Below are positions 1 to 8,554 of a DNA stretch of 45,503 bases, piece by piece. Below the pieces are notes generated by a model. That model worked only from the letters and a program-made list of their open reading frames with translations. It did no database searches and was not told the DNA's origin. Both the position numbers and the translations under genes were made by a program. Source of the DNA: an uncultured Verrucomicrobia subdivision 3 bacterium (GTDB taxonomy: Bacteria; Verrucomicrobiota; Verrucomicrobiia; Limisphaerales; UBA8199); assembly GCA_903913865.1 (NCBI GenBank), contig CAIWMU010000031.1:1-45503 (forward strand). The letters are read 5' to 3'. How positions within the stretch are numbered: the first letter of the stretch is position 1; every line of letters starts with the position of its first letter.

Positions 1-62
1 CGTTCCATGGCGGAGATGGCGGCGATTTGTTCGAGCAGGTGTGCTTTTTTGGGTTGGTTCAT
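1..62 (-). CDS. Partial small ORF at window edge, unknown
   Basis: A reading frame on the minus strand starts at an ATG (60-62) and runs off the left edge. It encodes about 20 residues beginning MNQPKKAHLLEQIAAISAME. The composition is ordinary and helix-forming. From memory the start resembles short accessory ORFs found next to transposases, but that is uncertain. It lies just outside the truncated 3' end of the TonB-dependent receptor, so it may belong to whatever replaced the rest of that gene. No function can be assigned from 20 residues. Confidence 0.35.
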   Translation of the reverse strand, partial: MNQPKKAHLLEQIAAISAME

Positions 63-65
63 ATA

Positions 66-83
66 TGCCTAGAAGGCTAGGCA
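66..83. repeat. Short perfect hairpin
   Basis: TGCCTAG and CTAGGCA (7-bp arms) are separated by AAGG. The hairpin lies between the start of the edge ORF and the broken end of the receptor gene, 3 nt upstream of the edge ORF's ATG. It could be an operator, a translation-blocking hairpin or a mobile-element end. The sequence alone does not decide. Confidence 0.5.
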
Positions 84-112
84 CACATGACGCGAAAAAC
101 AAGCTGAAAAAC

Positions 113-2575
113 TCAATCCGAAATTTTTTGTCTCACACCCGAGAGCGTGAACACGCCAACATCGGTCTTGACCGCCTTGCTGGCGAACAGGTCGATGCCA
201 TCCGTATTACGGACGCCGGTGTTGATCGGGCCGATGTTGCGGACCTGATACAGGTCGCCCGAGGCGGTCGTTTCAACCTGTGCACCCAGCGGGTTTTGAG
301 CACTGGGAGCAGCGCTGGCCCCATAGGGGTTCGCCGGGTTGCTCGCGCCACCATTCGCCCACCACTGATTGACAGCATACTGGGCGCTCTGGAACGGAAT
401 TTTGGTCTGGGTGATCTTGTAATAGTTCACTCCAACCGAGAAGTCCTCCCACCAGGTGGGTGAGTAAACCGTCCCGATCAGGAACGTTTCAGCCTCGGAT
501 GGCTTGAGTTTGTCGTTTCCGACCGTCAGCACTGCTTCCTCTGGCTGGAGCCGGAGGCCGGTGAGCGGGTTGTAGAGTTCCTGGAAGTCCTGACCGGGCT
601 TTTGATATAAACTCCCGAAGCTGGGAGCACTGAAACCCTGGGCATAGCTGCCACGAACCGTGAGCTGCTTCTCCAGAACCTCCCAACGGAAGTTCACGCG
701 GGGTTTGACACCCGTGTCACCCACATCGGAGTAATCCTCGTAGCGTGCGGCGGTGCTGATCGAGAACGACGAAACCAGCGGGATGTTCATGTCCTTGCCG
801 AGCACCGGGATGAACACTTCGCCGAAAACGGAATTCACATCACGAACGGCCTGCAGCGGCTCCGAGGTGTTGAACGGGAAAACGCTCCCGTTGCGGATGG
901 CGTAGTCGGGTTGGTAATCCTCAGACTCGCGACGGGATTCGCCGCCCAAACTGAGTCCCAGCTTCCCGGCCGGAAGCTCGAACAAATCGCCACCGACGTT
1001 AAAATCAACGCCGAGCACCTGCCAAATGTCTCTTGATGTGGCCTCACCGGACAGACTGCTGATTTTGTCGGCAGAGTTCACAGTGCTGGAACCACCGATC
1101 GGGGTGTAGCCAAACGGATTCCATGCCGCACTCGTGGTATTGGCCAGCATTGAATTATAGGCGTCCGCCAGCACACCGCCGGTCTGACGGTCGAAAACCG
1201 AGGTCCGATCGTAGAAGAAGGCACCTTCCCACTTCCAGCTTGAGTCGCCAACCTTGCCCTTCAACCCGGTGACGCCGTGGAAATCCTCGAAGTCAGTGTA
1301 GGTGATCCGGGGTCCCAGTTCAACCGGGCGATAGGAAACCGACAAATTCCCGGTGTTCTGACCCGGGAACACGGTTCCATACCAGTAGTTGCCGGCAGGC
1401 AGCGTGCGTCCAGCCAAGGGCGATGGAGCCAGTGCGTTCTGGGACTGATTCCTCATATAGTAGGCATCAGCAAAAAACGACAGGTTCTCACCAAACAGTT
1501 TTTGCTCACCCGAGAGGTAGGCGCCATATCGCTCATGCGGGCGGTATGCATAGGTGTAAACCCCGTAAGGGAAGCCAGGGTTCACTCCGGGAAGGAGTGA
1601 TGGAGAAGTTCCATAGCGAACCGGCGAGTTGGCCGGGAGCAGGGCGTTGAGTTCCGCCTCCTTGGCATTTCTCATCGCGAGGGCGGCCTGCTGGTTTGCA
1701 GCACTTGACACATCCACGAAGTTGCGGGGATTGAATCCTGCGGGAACCTGGGAGGGATCAGTCAACCCGGTGGTGTTTCCAGGGACGAGACTCCAACGCA
1801 GAGGCAGGAAGCCCGTGGGGGCACCGCTTGGCGTGAACGTGCCTGGATTGGATGTCGCAGAAACATTATCGCCTGTGGGAGCGCTGCGCGTCCGGTCGGT
1901 GCTGAACTGCTCATTGGCCGCGCTGTATTCAGCACTTGCGACCAAACGGGACTTCTCAGTCGATGTCCCGATCAGAGCCTGGAAAGAACGCTCGCTGATG
2001 TCGCTCTCGAAGGTGTTACCGTAGCGGACGGTGAATTTGCTCCCGTTGAAATCCTTCTTGAGGATAATATTGACCACCCCGGCCACAGCATCAGAGCCAT
2101 AAATGGCACCTGCGCCGTCGTTCAGAATGTCAATCTTCTCAATGGCGGCCTCGGGGATCATGTTCAGATCCGAATAGGCAGTGCGGCGACCGTTCACAAG
2201 GAGCAGCGTGGAGCTGGCCGGAAGGCCGCGCAGGGCGACGGAGGAACTTCCGTTGCCGCCATTACCGTAAGCCTCGTTGACGATCCCGGGACCACCATAC
2301 TGCGGGAGTTTGACACGCAGCACATCGGCGACCGTCGGATAGAGGGTGTTCGCCGGTTGGGCCAAATCCACAGGGGTCACGGACAGGCTGCCCTCAGCCT
2401 CGGCCTGAGTGAGGCGGGTGCCGGTGACAACCGATTCCTTGATCTGGGAGGTTGCGTTTGCGGCATCCTGAGACCAGGCAGTGCCAGCAGCCACACAGGA
2501 TCCGGCGGCCACACTGGCCATCAGGGTCCTATAAAGATACGGGGGCATTCTTCTTTTTCGCAGATGATTACTCAT
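113..2575 (-). CDS. TonB-dependent outer-membrane receptor, C-terminally truncated
   Basis: This is an 820-residue outer-membrane receptor that would import a ligand using TonB/ExbBD energy. Residues 1-36 form a signal peptide ending in AWSQ. A TonB-box-like stretch (ESVVTGTRL) follows. The plug domain lies at about 75-175 (VALRGLPASSTLLLVNGRR; DAGAIYGSDAVAGVVNIILKK pattern), then a beta-barrel rich in aromatic strands. The barrel stops abruptly: after a strand reading GVFTLSG the protein ends VRQKISD, with no terminal aromatic residue and without the last strands expected of a family usually longer than this. The 3' end has probably been lost to a rearrangement at about 113-135, so the product may not function. 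It diverges from tonB-exbB-exbD. No strong Shine-Dalgarno precedes the ATG. The ligand is unknown. Confidence 0.9.
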   Translation of the reverse strand: MSNHLRKRRMPPYLYRTLMASVAAGSCVAAGTAWSQDAANATSQIKESVVTGTRLTQAEAEGSLSVTPVDLAQPANTLYPTVADVLRVKLPQYGGPGIVNEAYGNGGNGSSSVALRGLPASSTLLLVNGRRTAYSDLNMIPEAAIEKIDILNDGAGAIYGSDAVAGVVNIILKKDFNGSKFTVRYGNTFESDISERSFQALIGTSTEKSRLVASAEYSAANEQFSTDRTRSAPTGDNVSATSNPGTFTPSGAPTGFLPLRWSLVPGNTTGLTDPSQVPAGFNPRNFVDVSSAANQQAALAMRNAKEAELNALLPANSPVRYGTSPSLLPGVNPGFPYGVYTYAYRPHERYGAYLSGEQKLFGENLSFFADAYYMRNQSQNALAPSPLAGRTLPAGNYWYGTVFPGQNTGNLSVSYRPVELGPRITYTDFEDFHGVTGLKGKVGDSSWKWEGAFFYDRTSVFDRQTGGVLADAYNSMLANTTSAAWNPFGYTPIGGSSTVNSADKISSLSGEATSRDIWQVLGVDFNVGGDLFELPAGKLGLSLGGESRRESEDYQPDYAIRNGSVFPFNTSEPLQAVRDVNSVFGEVFIPVLGKDMNIPLVSSFSISTAARYEDYSDVGDTGVKPRVNFRWEVLEKQLTVRGSYAQGFSAPSFGSLYQKPGQDFQELYNPLTGLRLQPEEAVLTVGNDKLKPSEAETFLIGTVYSPTWWEDFSVGVNYYKITQTKIPFQSAQYAVNQWWANGGASNPANPYGASAAPSAQNPLGAQVETTASGDLYQVRNIGPINTGVRNTDGIDLFASKAVKTDVGVFTLSGVRQKISD

Positions 2576-2874
2576 AGGTATTTATTTTTGGTTTACGGAA
2601 TGACTTGGTGGATTTTTAATGAGATCAGCAGTTTGACGCAAGAGAAAAAAGTCGGAACATTAGGAGGAATTCGTTTGCCGCCGACCTTGGTGAAATCATA
2701 GGCTTGCACCCTAGTGGGCTCGATGCCGTGCGATCCGCCGGGGTCGTATGAGGCACCAATTGACGCTCCACTGGCGATGATGACAACCGACATGGTTCCG
2801 GCCCACCAAGTGCCGGGCTTGCCGACCGGGAATTACGGCTTCAAGCCGGTTCCTGGAGTGCTGGATTTTGTCCC
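2576..2874. other. Divergent intergenic region, receptor / tonB
   Basis: This 299-bp stretch separates the receptor and tonB genes and should hold both promoters, though no convincing -35/-10 pair was identified. On the minus strand a frame from about 2830 to 2593 is open and contains a plausible-looking stretch (start MSVVIIASGASIGASYDPGG), but it has no recognisable family and could be a remnant. I do not call it a gene. Confidence 0.5.
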
Positions 2875-3594
2875 ATGAACCGACCTCCAGCATCAGGCCA
2901 AACTTCCCACTACACGCTGCAATCGGATTTGGCGAGGCTCTGCCTTCCCGCCGAATACAGGGACACAAACCGGACTCTCGCCTACGCCAATTCCATCTGC
3001 GCCCTGTTTCTCGCGATCGGGCTGGTCGGCTTGAAAGCCCCTGAACTCATCTTCCGGCCCCTTTCTGAGGTCTCTGATCCCGTCCCGGTGATCATCGAGC
3101 AACTGCCCGAGCAGGTTCAGCGGGTCGAACCGGAAATCAAGGAGGATGAACCGCCTCCCCTCGACACTCCCACCGACATCCCCCAGGTGGCGGCCATCGT
3201 GGCGGCAGCCGATTCCGCCAACGTGGCGTTCTCAGTCCCCGTGGAAGGGGCGGTGGCAGTCATGCCAAATGCGCGATACGCACCACCCCCGCCCCGCATC
3301 ACCCAGGCTCCCCCATCCCAGCCCAGCCAGTTTCGCCAAAACTCAGTTCAAGGGGCCGTCACGCCGAATCCAGCATTCCCGGCCAGCGCTGAGAGAAAGG
3401 GCTACGAGGGATCCGTCGTGGTTGAATTTTCCGTGGACAGCACCGGATCAGTCGGCAACGTGAAAGTCCAAAAGTCTTCAGGTTATCTGGCACTGGATGA
3501 GGCCGCCCTGACAGTGGTAAGGCAGCGATGGCGGTTCCCCCCCGAGAAGGCGGGTTTCTATTTCTGGAAGTGCACATTCGTTTTACCAAAATAG
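2875..3594 (+). CDS. tonB: TonB family energy-transducing protein
   Basis: A 239-residue inner-membrane protein that couples the proton motive force, collected by ExbB/ExbD, to outer-membrane receptors. Residues 1-33 are cytoplasmic and about 34-56 form one transmembrane helix. A periplasmic Pro/Glu-rich linker spans about 65-150 (EPPPLDTPTDIP, YAPPPPRITQAPPSQP). A C-terminal TonB domain lies at about 165-239 with the motif YEGSVVVEFSVDSTGSV, then ALDEAALTVVRQRWRFPP. It is the first gene of the tonB-exbB-exbD-radical SAM run and diverges from the truncated receptor. The ATG at 2875 gives a normal N-terminus. Confidence 0.9.
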   Translation: MNRPPASGQTSHYTLQSDLARLCLPAEYRDTNRTLAYANSICALFLAIGLVGLKAPELIFRPLSEVSDPVPVIIEQLPEQVQRVEPEIKEDEPPPLDTPTDIPQVAAIVAAADSANVAFSVPVEGAVAVMPNARYAPPPPRITQAPPSQPSQFRQNSVQGAVTPNPAFPASAERKGYEGSVVVEFSVDSTGSVGNVKVQKSSGYLALDEAALTVVRQRWRFPPEKAGFYFWKCTFVLPK

Positions 3595-3696
3595 GATAAC
3601 CTTGAACAAAGTTGATCATGACATGAACGTTCAGGGATTCAAACACCTGCCATCCTGACCAAATCTCTTTAACAATCCAAAAAACCTTTTTTACAT

Positions 3697-4368
3697 ATGC
3701 TAGCAAACATTCTTGTTAAATACTTCATGGCCGGCGGCCCGATCATGTGGCCCATCCTGATCACAGGAATAGTCTCTGTGGCCGTGGTCGGAGAGCGTGC
3801 GTTCTGGTGGTGGCGCGAAAGCGTGAAACGCGACCCCGAGACCCTCGAAAAGCTTTTCGCCGCCCTTGAAAACGGCGATTTCCCCGAGGCTTCCAAACTG
3901 TCCAAGGACAGCCGGGACCCGATCATCCGCATGATCTATCACGGCATGAACCACTTTCATTCATCCCTGCAGGGAGCGCTCTTCGTGGCGGCCGGGGCGG
4001 AGATCCAGAAAGCAGGGAGATTCCTCACGGTGATGGACACGCTGGTCACTCTCGCCCCGCTACTGGGTCTGCTGGGCACGGTGTCCGGCATTTTCCGGAC
4101 CTTCCTCTCCCTCGGCGACGCAACCGTTGAGGGTGCGACCGGAGCCATCACGGGCGGCATTGGCGAGGCGCTGATTGCCACCATGTGCGGTCTGGCGATT
4201 GCCATTTTTGCCCTTATCCCCTTCAACTACTTCACTCGAAAGCTGGCCCAGTTGGAGTTCGAGTTGCAATCCGCAGCCACGAACGTGGAGGTGATGGTGA
4301 CGGCGGCCAAGCAGAAGGGGTTCGAAACCGTCGCGTTCCGCCGCCAGAACTCCCCTGATCGCGAGTAA
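3697..4368 (+). CDS. exbB: ExbB/TolQ/MotA-type proton channel subunit
   Basis: A 223-residue inner-membrane protein forming the proton channel that powers TonB. Three membrane segments fit the ExbB topology: about 15-35 (PIMWPILITGIVSVAVV), about 107-137 (TLVTLAPLLGLLGTVSGIF, the family signature), and about 153-180 (GEALIATMCGLAIAIFALIP). A cytoplasmic loop lies between the first two. It sits 102 nt downstream of tonB and 33 nt upstream of exbD. The start is preceded by a T-rich tract ending in ACAT rather than a Shine-Dalgarno. TolQ is the alternative family assignment, but the tonB context favours ExbB. Confidence 0.92.
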   Translation: MLANILVKYFMAGGPIMWPILITGIVSVAVVGERAFWWWRESVKRDPETLEKLFAALENGDFPEASKLSKDSRDPIIRMIYHGMNHFHSSLQGALFVAAGAEIQKAGRFLTVMDTLVTLAPLLGLLGTVSGIFRTFLSLGDATVEGATGAITGGIGEALIATMCGLAIAIFALIPFNYFTRKLAQLEFELQSAATNVEVMVTAAKQKGFETVAFRRQNSPDRE

Positions 4369-4401
4369 CGGGGGACCCGCCCCCACAGACCTCCCGCTCC
4401 T

Positions 4402-4824
4402 ATGAAACTAGGGTCACCACTGCCGCACAAAAAGGCGCGCATCGAGATCATTCCGCTGATCGACATCATGTTCTTTCTGCTGGCCTCCTTCATGCTCGCC
4501 AGCCTGAGCATGATCCGCCTGCAGTCCATCAAGATGGATCTCCCGACCGCCACCATGGCCAAGCGCGATTTCAAGCCGGACATCGTGAACATTTCCGTGG
4601 ACAAGGCGGGCGACGTCTTTGTTGAGAAAAAGTCGATGAACGTCGTCGATCTCCATTATTTTCTCTCAAACAAGTTCCGTATCAACACCAATCTTCCAGT
4701 CTATATCAGTGGGGACAAGGACGCCAGCCATGGGGCTGTGATCCGGGTGCTGGACATCGTCCGCCGGGAGGGAATTCAAAAAGTGTCCTTCGCCATTGCT
4801 CCCAATGCCGCCGAGAAAAAGTAA
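4402..4824 (+). CDS. exbD: ExbD/TolR-type biopolymer transport protein
   Basis: A 140-residue single-pass inner-membrane protein. Residues about 14-38 form the helix. It contains the essential protonatable aspartate, D21, in the motif IIPLIDIMFFLL. The periplasmic domain follows (DIVNISVDKAGDVFVEKK; LPVYISGDKDASHGAVIRVLD), as in ExbD/TolR. It acts with ExbB to convert proton flow into TonB movement. The stop codon is only 2 nt before the radical SAM start, which implies co-transcription and probably coupled translation. Confidence 0.92.
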   Translation: MKLGSPLPHKKARIEIIPLIDIMFFLLASFMLASLSMIRLQSIKMDLPTATMAKRDFKPDIVNISVDKAGDVFVEKKSMNVVDLHYFLSNKFRINTNLPVYISGDKDASHGAVIRVLDIVRREGIQKVSFAIAPNAAEKK

Positions 4825-4826
4825 CG

Positions 4827-6002
4827 ATGCCTGACGCTCCCAGCGCCGCAACAACGGGTTCAACTCCTGCCGGTGGATCGCCTGTGGATTTTTCCACACC
4901 GGTGCAACCTCCTCGCACAGGTGCGTTTCAACTCCTGAAGGATGTTTTGAACCATGGAGGGCCCGGCTACCTCCAGTTCGCCATCACCAACATTTGCAAC
5001 GCCAAATGTGACTTTTGCGGGTTTGCCGTGGACCGGTTCGACCCCAAAAAGCGGCGCAGTGTCACCTTGAAGGAGGCAAGGGACGTTATAGATATCTGCG
5101 TCAAAAACCACATCGGCTACCTGTTGTTCGTCGGGGGGGAACCGCTCGTCCACAAGGACCTTCGGTCCATGACCCGCTACGCGGCCGAGCGTGGCGTGCG
5201 CCCCATGATCTGCACAAACGGCTCCCTCTGGACCGAGCAAAACATGCGGGATCTGGCGAGCGACGGGCTCAGCAGCGTCATCATGTCGATCGATGCCCAT
5301 GATGTCCGCAAGCATGAGAAAAACCGGGGACTTCCCGACGTCTGCCGGAAAATTCAGCATGCCAACGAGGTTTTTGCCAAGCTGGGAATTCAGACCACCG
5401 CCAGCGTGACCGCCAGCAAGCTGATCGATGACTATGCGAAGCTTCCTGAATTCCTGACCAGGCTCGGCTTCGCCAGTTGCACCTTCAGCTATCCGCTGAC
5501 AAGTCTTGCCTCCAGCTATCTCAGCTTCAGCGAGTGCAGCCTCGTGAGCTACAACACCACGGAGTTGATCGAGGTCTTCGAGAAAATAAAGCAGATGAAG
5601 CGCACCAGCGGGTTCCCGGTGGTCAACCCTGCTGAATCACTGGATGAGATGCAAAGGCATCTGCGGCAGGAGCCGGAGCGCTTTGGCTGTCTTGGAGGCC
5701 ATAAATATTTTTACCTGGATTGGAATCTGAACCTTTACCGCTGCCACTTCTGGGAAACCCCCATGTGCAGCATCTATGAGTTCGACCAGTCCCGCATCAT
5801 CCGGGACGGCTGCACGCGATGCATGATCGATTGCTACCGCGATCCCAGCATTTTGCAGTTCGTCGCCATCAGCGCCAGCGATGCCTGGAACAACCTCAAG
5901 CGGGGCAGGATCGGCGCCGCTGCGGGGAATATTTTAGACCGCCGCAACCTGACATCCCTCAAAGCGGTCTGGGCCGACCGGAAGTGGATCGGCAAAGTCT
6001 GA
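4827..6002 (+). CDS. Radical SAM protein with extra C-terminal cysteine cluster
   Basis: A 391-residue radical S-adenosylmethionine enzyme. The 4Fe-4S/SAM motif C57-x3-C61-x2-C64 sits in NICNAKCDFCGF, and a GGEP motif (residues 103-106) supports SAM binding. The C-terminal part has six further cysteines, C288, C306, C314, C329, C332 and C336 (GCTRCMIDC). This suggests an auxiliary Fe-S cluster of the SPASM/twitch type, as in enzymes modifying peptides or membrane precursors. The substrate is unknown. It begins 2 nt after exbD, an unusual partner for a TonB energiser. The 3' end converges on the D,D-carboxypeptidase gene with a 3-nt gap. Confidence 0.85.
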   Translation: MPDAPSAATTGSTPAGGSPVDFSTPVQPPRTGAFQLLKDVLNHGGPGYLQFAITNICNAKCDFCGFAVDRFDPKKRRSVTLKEARDVIDICVKNHIGYLLFVGGEPLVHKDLRSMTRYAAERGVRPMICTNGSLWTEQNMRDLASDGLSSVIMSIDAHDVRKHEKNRGLPDVCRKIQHANEVFAKLGIQTTASVTASKLIDDYAKLPEFLTRLGFASCTFSYPLTSLASSYLSFSECSLVSYNTTELIEVFEKIKQMKRTSGFPVVNPAESLDEMQRHLRQEPERFGCLGGHKYFYLDWNLNLYRCHFWETPMCSIYEFDQSRIIRDGCTRCMIDCYRDPSILQFVAISASDAWNNLKRGRIGAAAGNILDRRNLTSLKAVWADRKWIGKV

Positions 6003-6005
6003 CGT

Positions 6006-7565
6006 TTATTGGGCGGGAGGTATCTTCCCGCCCTCCACAGGGGAGTCCTCTGACGAACGTCCCCGAAAGGTCGCGAGCAACACACCCAGCCTGTCCAACT
6101 CCAACCGGGCGGTGGATGCCGGGTCCGGGCTGGCGTAGCGGTTGAGCATGAGCGAAAAAACCAGCTGTTCCCCGGACTCGCTCTTGATATAGCCCGAAAG
6201 GCTGCTCGCCCAGCGGAGCGTGCCTGTTTTGGCACGCATGTTCCCGGCAGCGGCAGTGTTCTTGAAACGGTTCCGCAAAGTCCCATCCACCCCGGCCACT
6301 GGCAGCGCAGAGACATATGCCTCACTCGCGGGATGCCGCCACATGTGGCGCAGCAGATCCACCGTTGCCCGGGCCGTGGTTAGATTGTTCCGGGATAAGC
6401 CAGACCCCTCCTCAAACTGGACATCCCCGGGAGCCAGGCCCACCCGCTTAACAAATCGATTCAGTTCGCGGATGCCAAGATCCTCGGACGTTCCCGCCTG
6501 ATCCCCCCGTCCCTGCTCTCCCACATGCGCCAGCAGCAGGTCTGTATACAGGTTTTGGGAGGGCTTCTGGACCTCCCTGGCCAGTTCCGCCATCGTCGGA
6601 GAATCCACCCCGCCCAGTTCCACCCAACCCTCCCGCTCGCAGGAACTGGTCTGCCCCGGCTCCCAATCCTTCACCACCGGGGGGCCATCCACTTTGATGC
6701 CCTTCCGCTGCATCGCCTTCCGCAACAATTCCACAAACAGGGCGGCGGGATGATGCACCGTCACCACAGTCTTGTAGGGTGACTCCCCCACCGCCACCCC
6801 GCCTGAAACCAGAACCCGGTTGCTTCCCGGCTCACGCTGCAATTGAATTCCCGATTTGGTTCCCGCCGCCCCGGTGCAGGTCCGGTTGGAGACCACTATC
6901 ACCGACGTCACCGGGCGCAAAACCACAACACAGGGCTTTCCCGGGGATGCTGCGGGCAGAACCTCCATATCCACCACATTGTCATTTACCGTCAGTGCCG
7001 AAATCTCCGCCCCATAATACTCCTGCGCGTCATCCCAGGCCCAACCGGAACCCAGGGCCGGGCCCCGGAAGTAACTCCCATCCCCAACAATCGAGCCGCT
7101 CACCCGCCGCACACCTGCCGCAGCAAGGCTCGATGCCAGTTGATCGAAAGCCTGATCCAGATCACCGTGCGACCGGGCGTTGAAGGTCGGATCCCCCCGC
7201 CCGAACACAACCAGATCCCCATGGATTCTTCCTTTCTTGTCAGGTCGTGCACGGGCATACAGGGATGTGCGGATGCGGTGGTCACAGCCCAGACGATCCA
7301 ATGCCAGACCGATGGTGTAGAGCTTCGAGTTTGAGGCCGGGCTCAACAGCTTTTGAGGATTGTGCTCAAAGAGGGTTCTGCCCGTGTCGAGGGATGCCAC
7401 TTTCACCCCCCAGAGGGCTCCGTTGAACTTTGGCTCCCCCACCAACTCAGAAAGGCGATCCCGTAGTGCCTGCAGGGTCTCCGGACCCTGAACCGGCTGC
7501 GACCATCCCCCACTGGGAATCAGCGTGGCAACCATGAGAACCACCAAAAAGCAGAAGCGCCTCAT
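6006..7565 (-). CDS. dacB: D-alanyl-D-alanine carboxypeptidase/endopeptidase, PBP4 (DacB) type
   Basis: A 519-residue periplasmic penicillin-binding protein (peptidase family S13) trimming or cleaving peptidoglycan peptides. I chose the start MRRFCFLVVL, 15 residues inside the longest frame, because it opens a clean signal peptide (1-22). The active-site triad is complete: S78-N-S-K81 (SxxK), S391-R-N393 (SxN) in EEGSGLSRNNLT, and K446-T-G448 in AKTGTLRWASSLSGY. A large domain is inserted between the first two motifs, as is usual for DacB. It is transcribed alone on the minus strand, divergent from rplU and convergent with the radical SAM gene. Confidence 0.92.
   Translation of the reverse strand: MRRFCFLVVLMVATLIPSGGWSQPVQGPETLQALRDRLSELVGEPKFNGALWGVKVASLDTGRTLFEHNPQKLLSPASNSKLYTIGLALDRLGCDHRIRTSLYARARPDKKGRIHGDLVVFGRGDPTFNARSHGDLDQAFDQLASSLAAAGVRRVSGSIVGDGSYFRGPALGSGWAWDDAQEYYGAEISALTVNDNVVDMEVLPAASPGKPCVVVLRPVTSVIVVSNRTCTGAAGTKSGIQLQREPGSNRVLVSGGVAVGESPYKTVVTVHHPAALFVELLRKAMQRKGIKVDGPPVVKDWEPGQTSSCEREGWVELGGVDSPTMAELAREVQKPSQNLYTDLLLAHVGEQGRGDQAGTSEDLGIRELNRFVKRVGLAPGDVQFEEGSGLSRNNLTTARATVDLLRHMWRHPASEAYVSALPVAGVDGTLRNRFKNTAAAGNMRAKTGTLRWASSLSGYIKSESGEQLVFSLMLNRYASPDPASTARLELDRLGVLLATFRGRSSEDSPVEGGKIPPAQ
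6011..6033. terminator. GC-rich hairpin at a convergent gene junction
   Basis: GGGCGGGA and TCCCGCCC form an 8-bp perfect stem around a 7-nt loop. It lies in the last codons of dacB, just past the radical SAM stop. No T-run follows on either strand, so it would be a weak or Rho-assisted terminator at best. Confidence 0.4.
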
Positions 7566-7743
7566 ATATGATTGAGAGCATCCCGCCCGGCAGAGCGGTG
7601 CCGCAAGCAATTTTCCACAAAAAATCGAAAAAACAGGGCTTGCTCAGGTTTGCTCCTTGCACAATGGATTCAATCAGGTAGTCTGCTACTGAACAGACCA
7701 GCGGTGCAAAACGCCGCGGGGGTCGCTTTTTTTCACTCAATCG

Positions 7744-7773
7744 TTGACAGAGCGGCTCGAATGTGTTTTTATT
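7744..7773 (+). promoter_or_regulatory. Sigma-70-like promoter of rplU-rpmA
   Basis: TTGACA at 7744-7749 is a perfect -35. TTTTAT/TTTATT follows at 7767-7773 after a 17-18 bp spacer. The predicted start of transcription is near 7780, leaving a leader of about 20 nt before the rplU ATG. Confidence 0.6.
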
Positions 7774-7798
7774 GCCGTCCCTTTGGTGGGAAAATTTT

Positions 7799-8110
7799 AT
7801 GTACGCTGTATTGGAAACTGGAAGCAAACAATATCGGGTGAGCGCAGGCGACACTCTGCAAATCGAGCGTTTGGATGTGGAAGCGGGCAAGCCCGTGACC
7901 TTTGAAAACGTCCTGCTCATCAATAACGACGGGAAGCTCTCCGTGGGCAGCCCCAACGTGGCAGGGGCCGTGGTCACCGCCGACGTCGTGGAGCACATTC
8001 GCGGAGTCAAGACGATCGCGTTCAAAATGAAGCGCCGCAAGGGTTTTCACAAGACCATCGGGCATCGTCAGGAACTGACGGTGGTTAAGATCACAGAAAT
8101 CAAGGGCTGA
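7799..8110 (+). CDS. rplU: 50S ribosomal protein L21
   Basis: A 103-residue ribosomal protein, the usual length for bL21. The family pattern is clear: MYAVLETGSKQYRVSAGD at the N-terminus, IERLDVEAG, and KMKRRKGFHKTIGHRQ near the C-terminus, which binds 23S rRNA. I took the ATG at 7799 rather than a longer frame from 7763, because the extra residues are not part of L21 and overlap the promoter. rpmA follows 19 nt after the stop, the classic L21-L27-Obg order. Confidence 0.97.
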   Translation: MYAVLETGSKQYRVSAGDTLQIERLDVEAGKPVTFENVLLINNDGKLSVGSPNVAGAVVTADVVEHIRGVKTIAFKMKRRKGFHKTIGHRQELTVVKITEIKG

Positions 8111-8129
8111 TAGTCATTTTTAGAGTTTT

Positions 8130-8390
8130 ATGGCACACAAGAAAGGTCAAGGAAGCGTACGCAACGGTCGCGACAGCGTTAGCAAGCGACTCGGCGTCAA
8201 GCGTTATGGTGGCGAACTGGTCACCGCAGGTAGCATCATCATCCGCCAGCGCGGCAGCAAGTTTGTTGCAGGCCAGAACGTCGGCACGGGCCGTGATTGG
8301 ACCCTGTTCGCCCTCAAGGATGGCCGTGTTCTGTTCGACAAGAACAGCCACCGGGTGAACATCCTGTGCGAGGCCGCCCCCGCCAACTAA
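8130..8390 (+). CDS. rpmA: 50S ribosomal protein L27
   Basis: An 86-residue bL27. The N-terminal tail [16 protein letters not shown] reaches the peptidyl-transferase centre. [21 protein letters not shown] and [14 protein letters not shown] are family signatures. The mature-like MAHKKG start means no cleavable N-terminal extension of the Firmicutes type. It is co-transcribed with rplU and followed at once by a strong intrinsic terminator. Confidence 0.97.
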   Translation: MAHKKGQGSVRNGRDSVSKRLGVKRYGGELVTAGSIIIRQRGSKFVAGQNVGTGRDWTLFALKDGRVLFDKNSHRVNILCEAAPAN

Positions 8391-8409
8391 GATTTGACAG
8401 TTATCAAGG

Positions 8410-8437
8410 AGGCGAGGCCACAAACCTCGCCTTTTTT
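8410..8437 (+). terminator. Intrinsic terminator after rpmA
   Basis: AGGCGAGG, a 7-nt loop CCACAAA and CCTCGCCT form an 8-bp perfect stem, followed directly by six T residues. It separates rplU-rpmA from obgE, so obgE needs read-through or its own promoter. Confidence 0.85.
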
Positions 8438-8554
8438 GTTTTCAGGGGGGACTGCTCCATTCATTGAAAGTCGGTCTTTCCCCCGGATACAGTCAGGGTC
8501 CAAACCCTCCAAACACAGCCAACAGGAATCGAACTCCACCAACCATCCATATCT

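Noticed and set aside
2593-2793. 66-codon minus-strand frame upstream of the receptor
   Set aside because: It contains a plausible-looking peptide stretch but has no family resemblance, and its second half is AT-rich and low quality. It may be a remnant at most.
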